64,000 nt of DNA, taken from positions 496,001-560,000 of the forward strand of contig VJWM01000063.1 of assembly GCA_010909165.1 (NCBI GenBank), given 5' to 3'. Of this stretch, positions 11,036 through 19,480 are shown piece by piece. The position numbers and the translations under genes were made by a program. Origin of the DNA: Anthoceros angustus. Lineage: Eukaryota > Streptophyta > Anthocerotopsida > Anthocerotales > Anthocerotaceae. Positions within the stretch are counted from its first letter, which is position 1. Every line of letters starts with the position of its first letter. The notes under the pieces were generated by a model, which saw only the letters and a list, made by a program, of their open reading frames with translations, did no database searches and was not told where the DNA came from.

Positions 11036-12680
11036 GTCATGAGGGATGGCATGGCACTGCGGGAAATGGGAATTGCATCGCCATCGCCATGGATGTGAAA
11101 AACTAGACTAGAGACAATCGCTTTGTTATCTCTCTCATTATTTGTTCGCCGCGTGCGCGGTTAGGAAGTTGGTAATGCGATTTCACAACCAACGCGAATC
11201 GCAAATCACAAATCGCAAATCGCATATCCAGTGGAGGGGCGAGCGTCAGCACTTGGCCAATTTCAGGAAGGACCTGAGACGCTGGAAGAGAGCGTGTGCA
11301 CGTGGACAATTGCAGGGTGACAGCAGGCCGAGTAGCCGCCGCGGAACGTCCAGCCGCGTTCCGTCGACGAAACGCCCAGTTTCCGACACGGAAACAGCTT
11401 AAGAGTCACGCGTGGGCGTAGCCTCCTTCATTTGTACTCGGGGCTGATGGTTGCACCTTTCCGGAGCTTAGACGCTGAGATATTGGTTGCAGGCGCTCCG
11501 GCAGCGCGCTTGCCGGCCATGGGAACTGATAGCCTAGCCTGATTCGCTGTGGCGGCCAACCATGGCTGCCGTGGTGCGTATCGGCAACTCCGTTTGATGC
11601 TTGAGTGCGTTTGCCTGTCAGGCTGACGCCAACCCTGGCTGCCATGGTGCGTATCGGCAACTCCGTTTGATGCTTGAGTGCGTTTGCCTGTCAGGCTGAC
11701 ATTTCGGCCTCTTGATTGCCAGTGGAGTAACCCGGGGCCATGGGGACTGCTAGCCTAGCCTGATTCGCTGTGGCGGCCAACCATGGCTGCCGTGGTGCGT
11801 ATCGGCAACTCCGTTTGATGCTTGAGTGCGTTTGCCTGTCAGGCTGACATTTCGGCCTCTTGATTGCCAGTGAGTAACCCGGGGCCATGGGGACTGCTGG
11901 GCCCAGCCTGATTCGCTGTGGCGGCCAACCATGGCTGCCGTGGTGCGTATCGGCAACTCCGTTTGATGCTTGAGTGCGTTTGCCTGTCAGGCTGACATTT
12001 CGGCCTATTGATTGCCAGTGGAGTAACCCGGGGCCGAACACCGCTGCCGCGCGGATTGGCAGGAACCTGCCCTGCACTGCCCTGGATTGGCAGGAACCTG
12101 CCCTGCGGTGCGTATCGGCAACTCTGTTTGATGCTTGAGTGCATTTGCCTGTCAGGCTGACATTTCGGCGTCTTGATTGCCAGTGGAGTAACCCGGGGCC
12201 GAACACCGCTGCCGCGCGGATTGGCAGAAACTCTCCCTGCACTGCACTGCACTGCACTGCACTCTGCGGTGCGTATCGGCAACTCTGTTTGATGCTTGAG
12301 TGCATTTGCCTGTCAGGCTGACATTTCGGCGTCTTGATTGCCAGTGGAGTAACCTGGGCCGAACACCGCTACCGCGCGGGGGCTTGGCTTATTACTGTCA
12401 CACATGTCTTGAGCATCAGCAAGGAACGAGGGCGAAAGACTTGGAAGCGGATTGGCAGGAAGGCGGACCAGGTGTGTGCCGTGTCTTTGATGAAGTGTGT
12501 TTGATTCTTCGGTGCATTTCAGTGTCACGCCCACGCTTCGCGGTCGTGATTGCAGGACTGGTGCCGCGGGCTCTTGGTTGCACACCTGAGCTTGAGCAAG
12601 GAGCACGCAAGGATCCTGGCAGGGAGCTCGCGTGGGAGCTACTAGCGGATTGGATTATGTGATTCCGTGTGGATATTGTA
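11036..12680 (+). repeat. Segmental duplication, truncated copy C with expanded leader array
   Basis: It starts with the same 3'-UTR-like segment as copy B (11045-11170) and the GC-rich lead. It then holds an enlarged leader array (11540-12380) with at least six TTTGATGCTTGAGTGC units, several of which have the variant GAGTGCGTTTGCC. The small-gene start is present (about 12632: start codon then GATSGLDYV-type sequence). The block is cut at about 12680, where PPR-coding sequence begins. The break removes almost the whole small gene. Confidence 0.75.
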
Positions 12681-13485
12681 TCAAGTTCTGGGTACCCAAG
12701 TTTTGGAGGAGGGGAAGCAGCTTCATGCGCAAATCAGAGAACGGGGCCATGAAGCTGATGCTTTTGTAGCCAACATTTTGGTGAACATGTATGCAAAGTG
12801 TGGCAGCGTAAAAGACTCCCAGTGAGTTTTAATGTGCTTGGACGACTGGGTGTGGTGACTTGGAATGCCCTGATAGACGGGTGTTCCCAGCAGAGCGTGG
12901 GGCAGGAAGCCTTTCATCTCTACAGGAAGATGTCAGCAGAAGGCATGGCCTGACCTATTTCTGTGACATTTGTTTGCCTCCTGCAGGCATGTGCAAGTTA
13001 AGGCAGCTCAGCCTTGGAGAAGGGGAAGCAGCATCATGCTCAAATTAGAGAACAATAATCTCAAGATGATGTGTTTGTGGCCAACAGTTTGGTCAACATG
13101 TATGCTAAGTGTGGCAGCCTGGGAGATGCTCAGAGACTGTGTAACGGACTTGGTCAAAAGAATGTGGTGAGAAAGCTGCCCAGAATGTTGATGGACTTGG
13201 TCACAAAAATGTGGCGACCTGGAACGACCATGATAGCAGGGTATTCGCAGCAGGGCATGGGGCAGGAAGCACTTCATATGTAGACTGGCATGCAAGACGA
13301 AGGCATGGCTGCACCCATTTCTGTGACATTTATGTGCCTTGTACAGGCATGTGCAACTGTGGGCACCTCAGCTTTGAAAACGGGGAAGCAGCTTCATGGA
13401 AAAATCAGAGAACACGTACATGAAGCTGATATGTTTGTCGCTAACAGTCTGGTCAACATGTGTGCCAGCGTGGCAGCCTGTGTGG
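12681..13485 (+). pseudogene. PPR (PLS-class) gene fragment
   Basis: About three PPR-repeat pairs are visible with shared motifs: GKQLHAQIRE, FVANxLVNMYAKCGS, VVTWNALIDG and SVTFxCLLQACA. PPR proteins of this class bind organellar RNA and guide C-to-U editing. Frame breaks occur near 12822 (TGA), 12954, 13010 and 13280, so the copy is not functional as it stands. At 13486, just after LVNMCASVAACVA, the repeat is replaced by the GGGCA array. The same PPR end sequence (TGGTCAACATGTGTGCCAGC) reappears inverted at 18475-18515. Confidence 0.8.
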
Positions 13486-14390
13486 CAGGGCAGGGCAGGG
13501 CAGGGCAGGGCAGGGCAGGGCAGGGCAGGGCAGGGCAGGGCAGGGCAGGGCAGGGCAGGGCAGGGCAGGGCAGGGCAGGGCAGGGCAGGGCAGGGCAGGG
13601 CAGGGCAGGGCAGGGTGGGGCAGGCAGGGCAGGGCAGGGCAGGCAGGGCAGGGCAGGCAGGGCAGGGCAGGGCAGGGCAGGGCAGGGCAGGGCAGGCAGG
13701 GCAGGGCAGGCAGGGCAGGGCAGGGCAGGGCAGGGCAGGGCAGGGCAGGGCAGGGCAGGGCAGGGCAGGGCAGGGGCAGCAGGGCAGGCAGGGCAGGGGC
13801 AGCAGGCAGGGCAGGGCAGGCAGGGCAGGGCAGGGCAGGGCAGGGCAGGGCAGGCAGGGCAGGGCAGGGCAGGGCAGGGCAGGGCAGGGCAGGGCAGGGC
13901 AGGGCAGGGCAGGGCAGGGCAGGGCAGGGCAGGGCAGGGCAGGGCAGGGCAGGGCAGGGCAGGGCAGGGCAGGGCAGGGCAGGGCAGGGCAGGCAGGGCA
14001 GGCAGGGGCAGCAGGGCAGGCAGGGCGCAGGGCAGGGGCAGCAGGGCAGGGCAGGGCAGGCAGGGCAGGGCAGGGCAGGGCAGGAGCAGGGCAGGGCAGG
14101 CAGGGCAGGGCAGGGCAGGCAGGGCAGGGCAGGGCAGGGCAGGGCAGGGCAGGCAGCAGGGCAGCAGGGCAGGGCAGGGCAGGGCAGGGCAGGGCAGGGC
14201 AGGCAGGGCAGGGCAGGCAGGGCAGGGCAGGGCAGGGCAGGGCAGGGCAGGGCAGGGCAGGGCAGGGCAGGGCGCAGGCAGGGCAGGGCAGGGCGCAGGG
14301 CAGGGCAGGGCAGGGCAGGGCAGGCAGGGCAGGGCAGGGCAGGGCAGGGCAGGGCAGGGCAGGGCAGGGCAGGGCAGGGCAGGCAGGGCC
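13486..14390 (+). repeat. GGGCA pentanucleotide array
   Basis: About 900 bp of GGGCA repeats is interrupted by occasional 4-bp units (GGCA) and rare GGGGCA or GCA variants. Because 5 and 3 share no factor, every forward frame encodes the same G-Q-G-R-A cycle and every reverse frame a P-A-L-P-C cycle. This is why very long frames (403-495 codons) are open on both strands here. Runs of three G every five bases make it a strong candidate for G-quadruplex formation. Confidence 0.95.
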
Positions 14391-14788
14391 TTCGACAGGC
14401 AGGGCCTTCGACAGGGCAGGGCCTTCGAGGCAGCTGCTGCAGGCAGGGCCTTCGACAGGGCAAGGCAGGGCAGGGCCTTCGAGGCAGCTGCTGCAGGCAG
14501 GGCCTTCGACAGGGCAGGGCAGGGCCTTCGGCAGGCAGGGCCTTCGAGGCAGCTGCTGCAGGCAGGGCCTTCGACAGGGCAGGGCCTTCGACAGGGCAGG
14601 GCCTTCGAGGCAGCTGCTGCAGGTGCAGCTGCCTCGAAGGCTCCTTCACTAAACTGCCTGCACTGGCTTGAGGTCGAGGGCGGGGGAATAGCGGGAATGG
14701 CGCCACCGCTCCCTGCTCTTCCCAGTCCACAGCTGCAGGCTGCCTCGAAGGCTCCTGCTGCAGGTGCAGCTGCTTGAAGGCTCCTTTG
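14391..14788 (+). repeat. TTCGA/CAGCTGCTGCAG module
   Basis: Repeats of GGCAGGGCCTTCGACAGGG and GCCTTCGAGGCAGCTGCTGC are followed by a unique piece (14640-14780) with GGTCGAGGGCGGGGGAAT and GGCGCCACC. The same module appears inverted at 16190-16575 and, diverged and in the inverted orientation, at 18060-18360. No gene is recognised. Confidence 0.8.
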
Positions 14789-14890
14789 ATACGAAGTAGC
14801 AAACTACGCTGCAAAACTAGTTTGCTGCAAACATAGTTTTGCAGCGTGGAGAGAGGGCATAGGTTTGCAGCGTCGTTTGCTATATCGTAT
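14789..14890 (+). mobile_element. MITE-like foldback element, left copy
   Basis: This 102-bp element has imperfect terminal inverted repeats of about 27 bp (ATACGAAGTAGCAAAC at the left, GTTTGCTATATCGTAT at the right). It also has a perfect inner hairpin: 14806-14819 (ACGCTGCAAAACTA) pairs with 14834-14847 across a 14-nt loop. No coding capacity is present. The size and double-hairpin form are those of a miniature inverted-repeat element. No clear target-site duplication is visible. Confidence 0.55.
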
Positions 14891-15178
14891 TAAACACACT
14901 TCATCAGCTCACACACACGCTAGCTCACTGCTCGCTGAGCTCGCTGCTCACTGCTCACGGGCTCGTGGCTCAGCAAGGGCGAGGGCGAAAGGCTTGGAAC
15001 CTCGCAGGAAGGCGGACCAGGTGTGTGCCGTGTCTTTGATGAAGTGTGTTTGATTCTTCGGTGCATTTCAGTGTCACCTAAACTTCACGGTGTTGATCGC
15101 AGGACTGGTGCTGCGGGCTCTTGGTTGCGCACCTGAGCTTGATCAAGGAGCACGCAAGCGGCCTGGCAGGGAGCGCGC

Positions 15179-15820
15179 GTGGGAGCTACTAGCGAAATGG
15201 ATTATGTGATTCCGTGTGGATATTCTACCATTAGTGAGCGACTACCAAACCTCCGTTCCTGCCAGTGGCCGAATATTCATGTTCAATCGCCTGGGCGGGT
15301 TTCCTCTCCAGATGAAGTCCAAGCGGACAATGCATATATTCCGAATGCAACAGCTCGCGACATTCAAGTTCAAAGTGTCGCCACGGACATGGCTACATGG
15401 ATAGGAAGTGGAGTGGCGGGACGAGGTGAATTTGTCGCGATCGACATCGAGGATTGGATCGGACCTGAAGTGGAGACACAGGTGGAGAGTGGCCATAGAG
15501 TGCCAGCAAATCAGTTGGGCCAGGTAAAAGACACTGAGGTTAAGGATCTAATTAAAGTGGCAGGACTGATTGTTACACTTGGTGTTACGTTGTTACAAGG
15601 AGCGGCGGTACATGACAATGCTTCAACCAGATTTTGGTTGGTCTGCTTTCCGTGGGTCTTTTTCATTACAGTTCTTTTCGCATTCGGCTTGGTCATTTTG
15701 CTTTTCCATGACGGAACACTTCTATGTGCTGGAACTCTTGGCAATTGGATGCGATTGGTCATGATAGCAGTTATGGCTTTTGCCTTGTCGACGTGGGTAT
15801 ATTTTGTGCAAAGCAAGTGA
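15179..15820 (+). CDS. Small membrane-protein family, full-length member (213 aa)
   Basis: The unbroken frame starts MGATSEMDYVIPCGYS and ends TWVYFVQSK. Residues 1-120 are polar and acidic with repeated VATDM/VAIDI motifs. Three hydrophobic segments follow: about 125-143 (IKVAGLIVTLGVTLL), 152-177 (FPWVFFITVLFAFGLVILLF) and 190-209 (RLVMIAVMAFALSTWVYF). It is thus a predicted membrane protein with a soluble N-terminal domain. A 3' region shared with other copies (GCCGCGTGCGCGGTT near 15905) follows. It sits alone in the spacer of the large palindrome. I do not recognise the family. The tail only loosely recalls plant PGG-type membrane domains and the PGG signature is absent. Being the only intact member, it may be the source gene. 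Confidence 0.6.
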   Translation: MGATSEMDYVIPCGYSTISERLPNLRSCQWPNIHVQSPGRVSSPDEVQADNAYIPNATARDIQVQSVATDMATWIGSGVAGRGEFVAIDIEDWIGPEVETQVESGHRVPANQLGQVKDTEVKDLIKVAGLIVTLGVTLLQGAAVHDNASTRFWLVCFPWVFFITVLFAFGLVILLFHDGTLLCAGTLGNWMRLVMIAVMAFALSTWVYFVQSK

Positions 15821-16087
15821 TGGTAGGAAGGGTCCAAGCCTGTTAGTAGTATGTCAAATTATAGATTAGAAACATTTGTTTTGTCTACCTCTGTTGTGTG
15901 TGTCGCCGCGTGCGCGGTTCTTTATGACTTGATTTATGTTTCACATCATCCATTCCGCTAGTAGCTCCCACGCGCGCTCCCTGCCAGGGAAGGTGAGCTC
16001 TGAGCTGAGCCACGAGCCCGTGAGCAGTGAGCAGCGAGCCCAGCGAGCAGTGAGCTAGCGTGTGTGTGAGCTGATGAAGTGTGTTTA

Positions 16088-16189
16088 ATACGATATAGCA
16101 AACGACGCTGCAAAACTATGCCCTCTCTCCACGCTGCAAAACTATGTTTGCAGCAAACTAGTTTTGCAGCGTAGTTTGCTACTTCGTAT
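16088..16189 (-). mobile_element. MITE-like foldback element, right copy (inverted)
   Basis: This is the reverse complement of the 14789-14890 element with only scattered differences, one of them a few bases in the GGCATAGGTTTGC region. It is part of the right arm of the palindrome and so arose with it, not by independent insertion. Confidence 0.6.
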
Positions 16190-17052
16190 CAAAGGAGCCT
16201 TCAAGCAGCTACACCTGCAGCAGGAGCCTTCGAGGCAGCCTGCAGCTGTGGACTGGGAAGAGCAGGGAGCGGTGGCGCCATTCCCGCTATTCCCCCGCCC
16301 TCGACCTCAAGCCAGTGCAGGCAGTTTAGTGAAGGAGCCTTCGAGGCAGCTGCACCTGCAGCAGCTGCCTCGAAGGCCCCTGTCGAAGGCCCTGCCCTGT
16401 CGAAGGCCCTGCCCTGTCGAAGGCCCTGCCCTGCCCTGTCGAAGGCCCTGCCCTGTCGAAGGCCCTGCCCTGTCGAAGGCCCTGCCCTGTCGAAGGCCCT
16501 GCCCTGTCGAAGGCCCTGCCCTGTCGAAGGCCCTGCCCTGTCGAAGGCCCTGCCCTGTCGAAGGCCCTGCCCTGCCCTGCCCTGCCCTGCCCTGCCCTGC
16601 CCTGCCCTGCCCTGCCCTGCCCTGCCCTGCCCTGCCCTGCCCTGCCCTGCCCTGCCCTGCCCTGCCCTGCCTGCCCTGCCCTGCCCTGCCCTGCCCTGCC
16701 CTGCCTGCCCTGCCCTGCCCTGCCCTGCCCTGCCCTCCTGCCTGCCCTGCCCTGCCCTGCCCTGTCGAAGGCTGCCCTGCCCTGCCCTGCCCTGCCCTGC
16801 CCTGCCCTGCCCTGCCCTGCCCTGCCCTGCCCTGCCCTGCCCTGCCCTGCCCTGCCCTGCCTGCCCTGCCCTGCCCTGCCCTGCCCTGCCCTGCCCTGCC
16901 CTGCCCTGCCCTGCCCTGCCCTGCCCTGCCCTGCCCTGCCCTGCCCCTGCCCTGCCCTGCCCTGCCCTGCCCTGCCCTGCCTGCCCTGCCCTGCCCTGCC
17001 CTGCCCTGCCCTGCCCTGCCCTGCCCTGCCCTGCCCTGCCCTGCCCTGCCCT
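16190..17052 (-). repeat. Inverted TTCGA module and CCCTG array
   Basis: The inverted TTCGA/CAG module (16190-16400) leads into about nine tandem units of GCCCTGCCCTGTCGAAG type (16400-16575). A CCCTG pentamer array of about 490 bp (16555-17052) follows, the complement of GGGCA. A lone TCGAAG unit at about 16764 lies inside the array, showing that module and array units intermix. Long open frames here are repeat artefacts. Confidence 0.9.
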
Positions 17053-17055
17053 GAT

Positions 17056-17950
17056 TAGATCCTTGACCTTATTGTCCTTTTCCTGGTCCAACTGATTCGC
17101 TGGAACACTATGGCCACACTCTCCACCTGTGTCTCCACTTGAGGTCCGATCCGATCCCCGATGTCGATCGCGACACTTTCACCTCGTCCCGCCACTCCAC
17201 TTCCTGTCCAAGTAGCCATGTCCGTGGCGACACTTTGAACTTGAATGTCGCGATCTGTTGCATTCGGAATATATGCATTGCCAGCTTGGACTTCATATGG
17301 AGAGGAAACCCGCCCAGGCGATTGAGCCTGATTAGATCCTTAACCTCCTTTTCCTGGTCCAACTGATTCGCTGGAACACTATGGCCACTCAAGTCACTAT
17401 GCTTCAACCAAAATCTGGTTGAAGCATTGTCATGTCCCGCCGCTCCTTGTAACAACGTAACGCCAAGTGTGACAATCAGACCTGCCACTTTAATTAGATC
17501 CTTGACCTTATTGTCCTTTTCCTGGTCCAACTGATTCGCTGGAACACTATGGCCACACTCTCCACCTGTGTCTCCACTTGAGGTCCGATCCGATCCCCGA
17601 TGTCGATCGCGACACTTTCACCTCGTCCCGCCACTCCACTTCCTGTCCAAGTAGCCATGTCCGTGGCGACACTTTGAACTTGAATGTCGCGATCTGTTGC
17701 ATTCGGAATATATGCATTGCCAGCTTGGACTTCATCTGGAGAGGAAACCCGCCCAGGCGATTGAACATGAATATTCGGCCACTGGCAGGAACGGAGGTTT
17801 GCTAGTTGTCACTCATGGTAGAATATCCACACGGAATCACATAATCCATTCCGCTAGTAGCTCCCACGCGCGCTCCCTGCCAGGCTGCTTGCGTGCTCCT
17901 TGATCAAGCTCAAGTGTGCAACCAAGAGCCCGCGGCACCAGTCCTGCAAT
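17056..17950 (-). pseudogene. Inverted, internally duplicated copies of the small membrane-protein gene
   Basis: On the reverse strand two partial copies lie head to tail. Each contains the central segment (VSPRTWLLGQEVEWRDE in one frame, the VKDLIKVAGLIVTLGVTLL membrane segment in another). One copy spans about 17110-17340 and 17430-17530, the other 17540-17870. Frame changes and a premature jump (GRPSP-type sequence to a second LDQEK piece) break the coding sequence. A 12-bp snap-back hairpin sits at 17399-17427. The start region and leader of the gene continue to about 17950 and 18050. Confidence 0.7.
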
Positions 17951-18059
17951 CAACACTCGTGAAGTGTGACACTGAAATGCACCAAACACACTTCATCAAA
18001 GACATGGCACACACCTGGTCCGCCTTCCTGCCAATCCGGTTCCAAGCCTTTCGCCCTCA

Positions 18060-18467
18060 AGCCAGTGAAGGAAGCCAGCGAAGGAGCCGTCGAGGCAGCT
18101 GCAGCTGCAGCTGTGGACTGGGAAGAGGAGGGAGGGGTGGCGCCATTCCAGCTATTCCCCCGCCCTCGCCCTCTATCCAGTGAAGTGAAGGAAGCCAATG
18201 AACTAAAGGAAGCCAGTGAAGGAGCCTTCAAGGCACCTGAAGCTGTGGACTGGGAAGAGGAGAGAGAAGTGGTGCCGTTCCAATTATTCCCCCGCCCTTT
18301 AACAAGCTAGTGCAGGAAGCCAGTGAAGGAGCCTTCGAGGCAGCTGCCTCGAAGGCGCGCCTTTTCCGTGCGACTGCCTTGTCTGTCAGTCACATACGAA
18401 CGCGAAGCCGTGTTTTGCCGTATTTGGCCGTGTTCTGCCCTGCCCTGCCCTGCCCTGCCCTGCCCTG
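18060..18467 (-). repeat. Third TTCGA/CAG module and short CCCTG array
   Basis: A diverged copy of the palindrome-arm module (GACTGGGAAGAGGAGGGAGG near 18115, repeated near 18250) is followed by CCTTCGAGGCAGCTGCCTCG (18330-18350, itself self-complementary) and eight or so CCCTG units (18427-18467). It has the orientation of the right arm and ends on inverted PPR sequence (18475-18515), so it is a second, shorter outer boundary. Confidence 0.7.
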
Positions 18468-18522
18468 TTCCAGACTGCCACACAGGCTGCCACGCTGGCA
18501 CACATGTTGACCAGACGTCACG

Positions 18523-18816
18523 TTGCTACAAGGAGCGTCAGGAGTCCTGACGCTCATTTTGACCAACCAAATTCTGGTTGAGCCATTGTCATGTCCTGAC
18601 TCAGGACATGACAATGGCTCAACCAGAATTTGGTTGGTCTTCTTTCCGTGGGTCTTTTTCATTACAGCCCTTTGCGCGTTGGGGTTGGTCATTTTGTTTT
18701 TGCATGACGGAAAAGTTGTGAGTGATGGACCTCTCAGCACTTGGATGCGATTGGGCATGATAGCCGTTGTGGCTTTTGCCTTGTCGACGTGGGTAGACTA
18801 TATGCGAAGCAAGTGA
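18523..18816 (+). pseudogene. C-terminal copy of the small membrane-protein gene
   Basis: From about 18640 the frame matches residues about 152-213 of the 213-aa protein: two hydrophobic segments around FFPWVFFITALCALGLVILF and GMIAVVAFALSTWVDYM, ending RSK. The N-terminal domain is missing and is replaced by two palindromes (18533-18555 and 18561-18639). The 3' region shared by the family follows to about 19020. Confidence 0.65.
18533..18639. other. Two adjacent one-base-spacer perfect palindromes
   Basis: Arms 18533-18543 and 18545-18555 (11 bp each, centre G) pair perfectly. Arms 18561-18599 and 18601-18639 (39 bp each, centre C at 18600) also pair perfectly. The longer one is made from the STRFWL-coding piece of the membrane gene copied back on itself. 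Confidence 0.95.
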
Positions 18817-19480
18817 TGGCAGGAAGGCTGCAAGGCTACAAGGCTCACAGAAAGAAAGTGGCGGACAGCAATAACGATAGCGCCACAGCTTTGTAGCATT
18901 CCTGGGTAGGTGTCACCGTCCAAGCCTGTTGGTAGTATGTGAAAAAATAGACTAGAGACAATCCCTTTGTCTATCTCTCTCGTTGTGTGTGCCGCGTGCG
19001 GTTAGGAAATTGGTATTGCAATAAGGTCGAGCGACCACGATCACCGTTGCCCAAAACAAGCAGAGTCACATCCCTCCTTCCCAAAAATCAAGCCAAAACT
19101 CAAAGAAGTTGAGACCGTAGGAGGAACTGAGGCAGTTCTCAGGTTGTCAAACCGGTTGCCCGGCACACCGGATCCGGAGGATGATGGCACTCGTGCCTGC
19201 CTTAACTTGCATCACCTATCCACAGGTTGTCCCTAGTATGCAGTGTAGTGTAGTGTTGTATACAGCATTCCTGGGAAAATACAATTCTTCGTCCTTCTTC
19301 TCCCTGCGAACATATCTTCCAAGGGAGGAAAGAACTTTGAGTCAGGGCAACACACATCAAGGTCACCACATCACACAGCATGATGCATAATATAGCATGA
19401 CCAACATCGATCTACATAAACACTGAGATCACAGAGTACGCAGTCAGGCTGGGAATCAAGAATCCAGTCCTTGCAGAGCC
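18817..19480 (+). other. Family 3' region, then unassigned sequence
   Basis: 18817-19020 carries the 3' flank shared with 15826-15930 and 6790-6870 (CCAAGCCTGTTGGTAGTATG, then TAGACTAGAGACAATC). From 19020 to 19480 no gene, repeat family or clear structure is seen apart from a short CAGTGTAGTGTAGTGTTG run at 19240. Confidence 0.5.

Larger units (their letters stand above)
13486..17052. repeat. Large imperfect palindrome
   Basis: The left arm (13486-14975) reads in order: GGGCA array, TTCGA/CAG module, foldback element, GCTCACTGCTC-type segment. The right arm (16003-17052) repeats these elements in reverse complement and reverse order. The non-array part of the arms is nearly identical; for example the CGAGGGCGGGGGAATAGCGG segment at 14670-14690 has an exact inverted partner at about 16290-16310. 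The arrays differ in length (about 900 versus 500 bp). The spacer of about 1 kb contains the 213-codon gene. Confidence 0.85.

Noticed and set aside
13453-14814. Long reverse-strand frame (453 codons, Pro/Cys/Leu-rich) and two further forward frames over the GGGCA array
   Set aside because: Open frames here are an automatic result of a 5-bp repeat without stop codons; no independent coding evidence.
16164-17054. 296-codon frame over the CCCTG array (and its reverse-strand partner)
   Set aside because: Same repeat artefact in the right palindrome arm.
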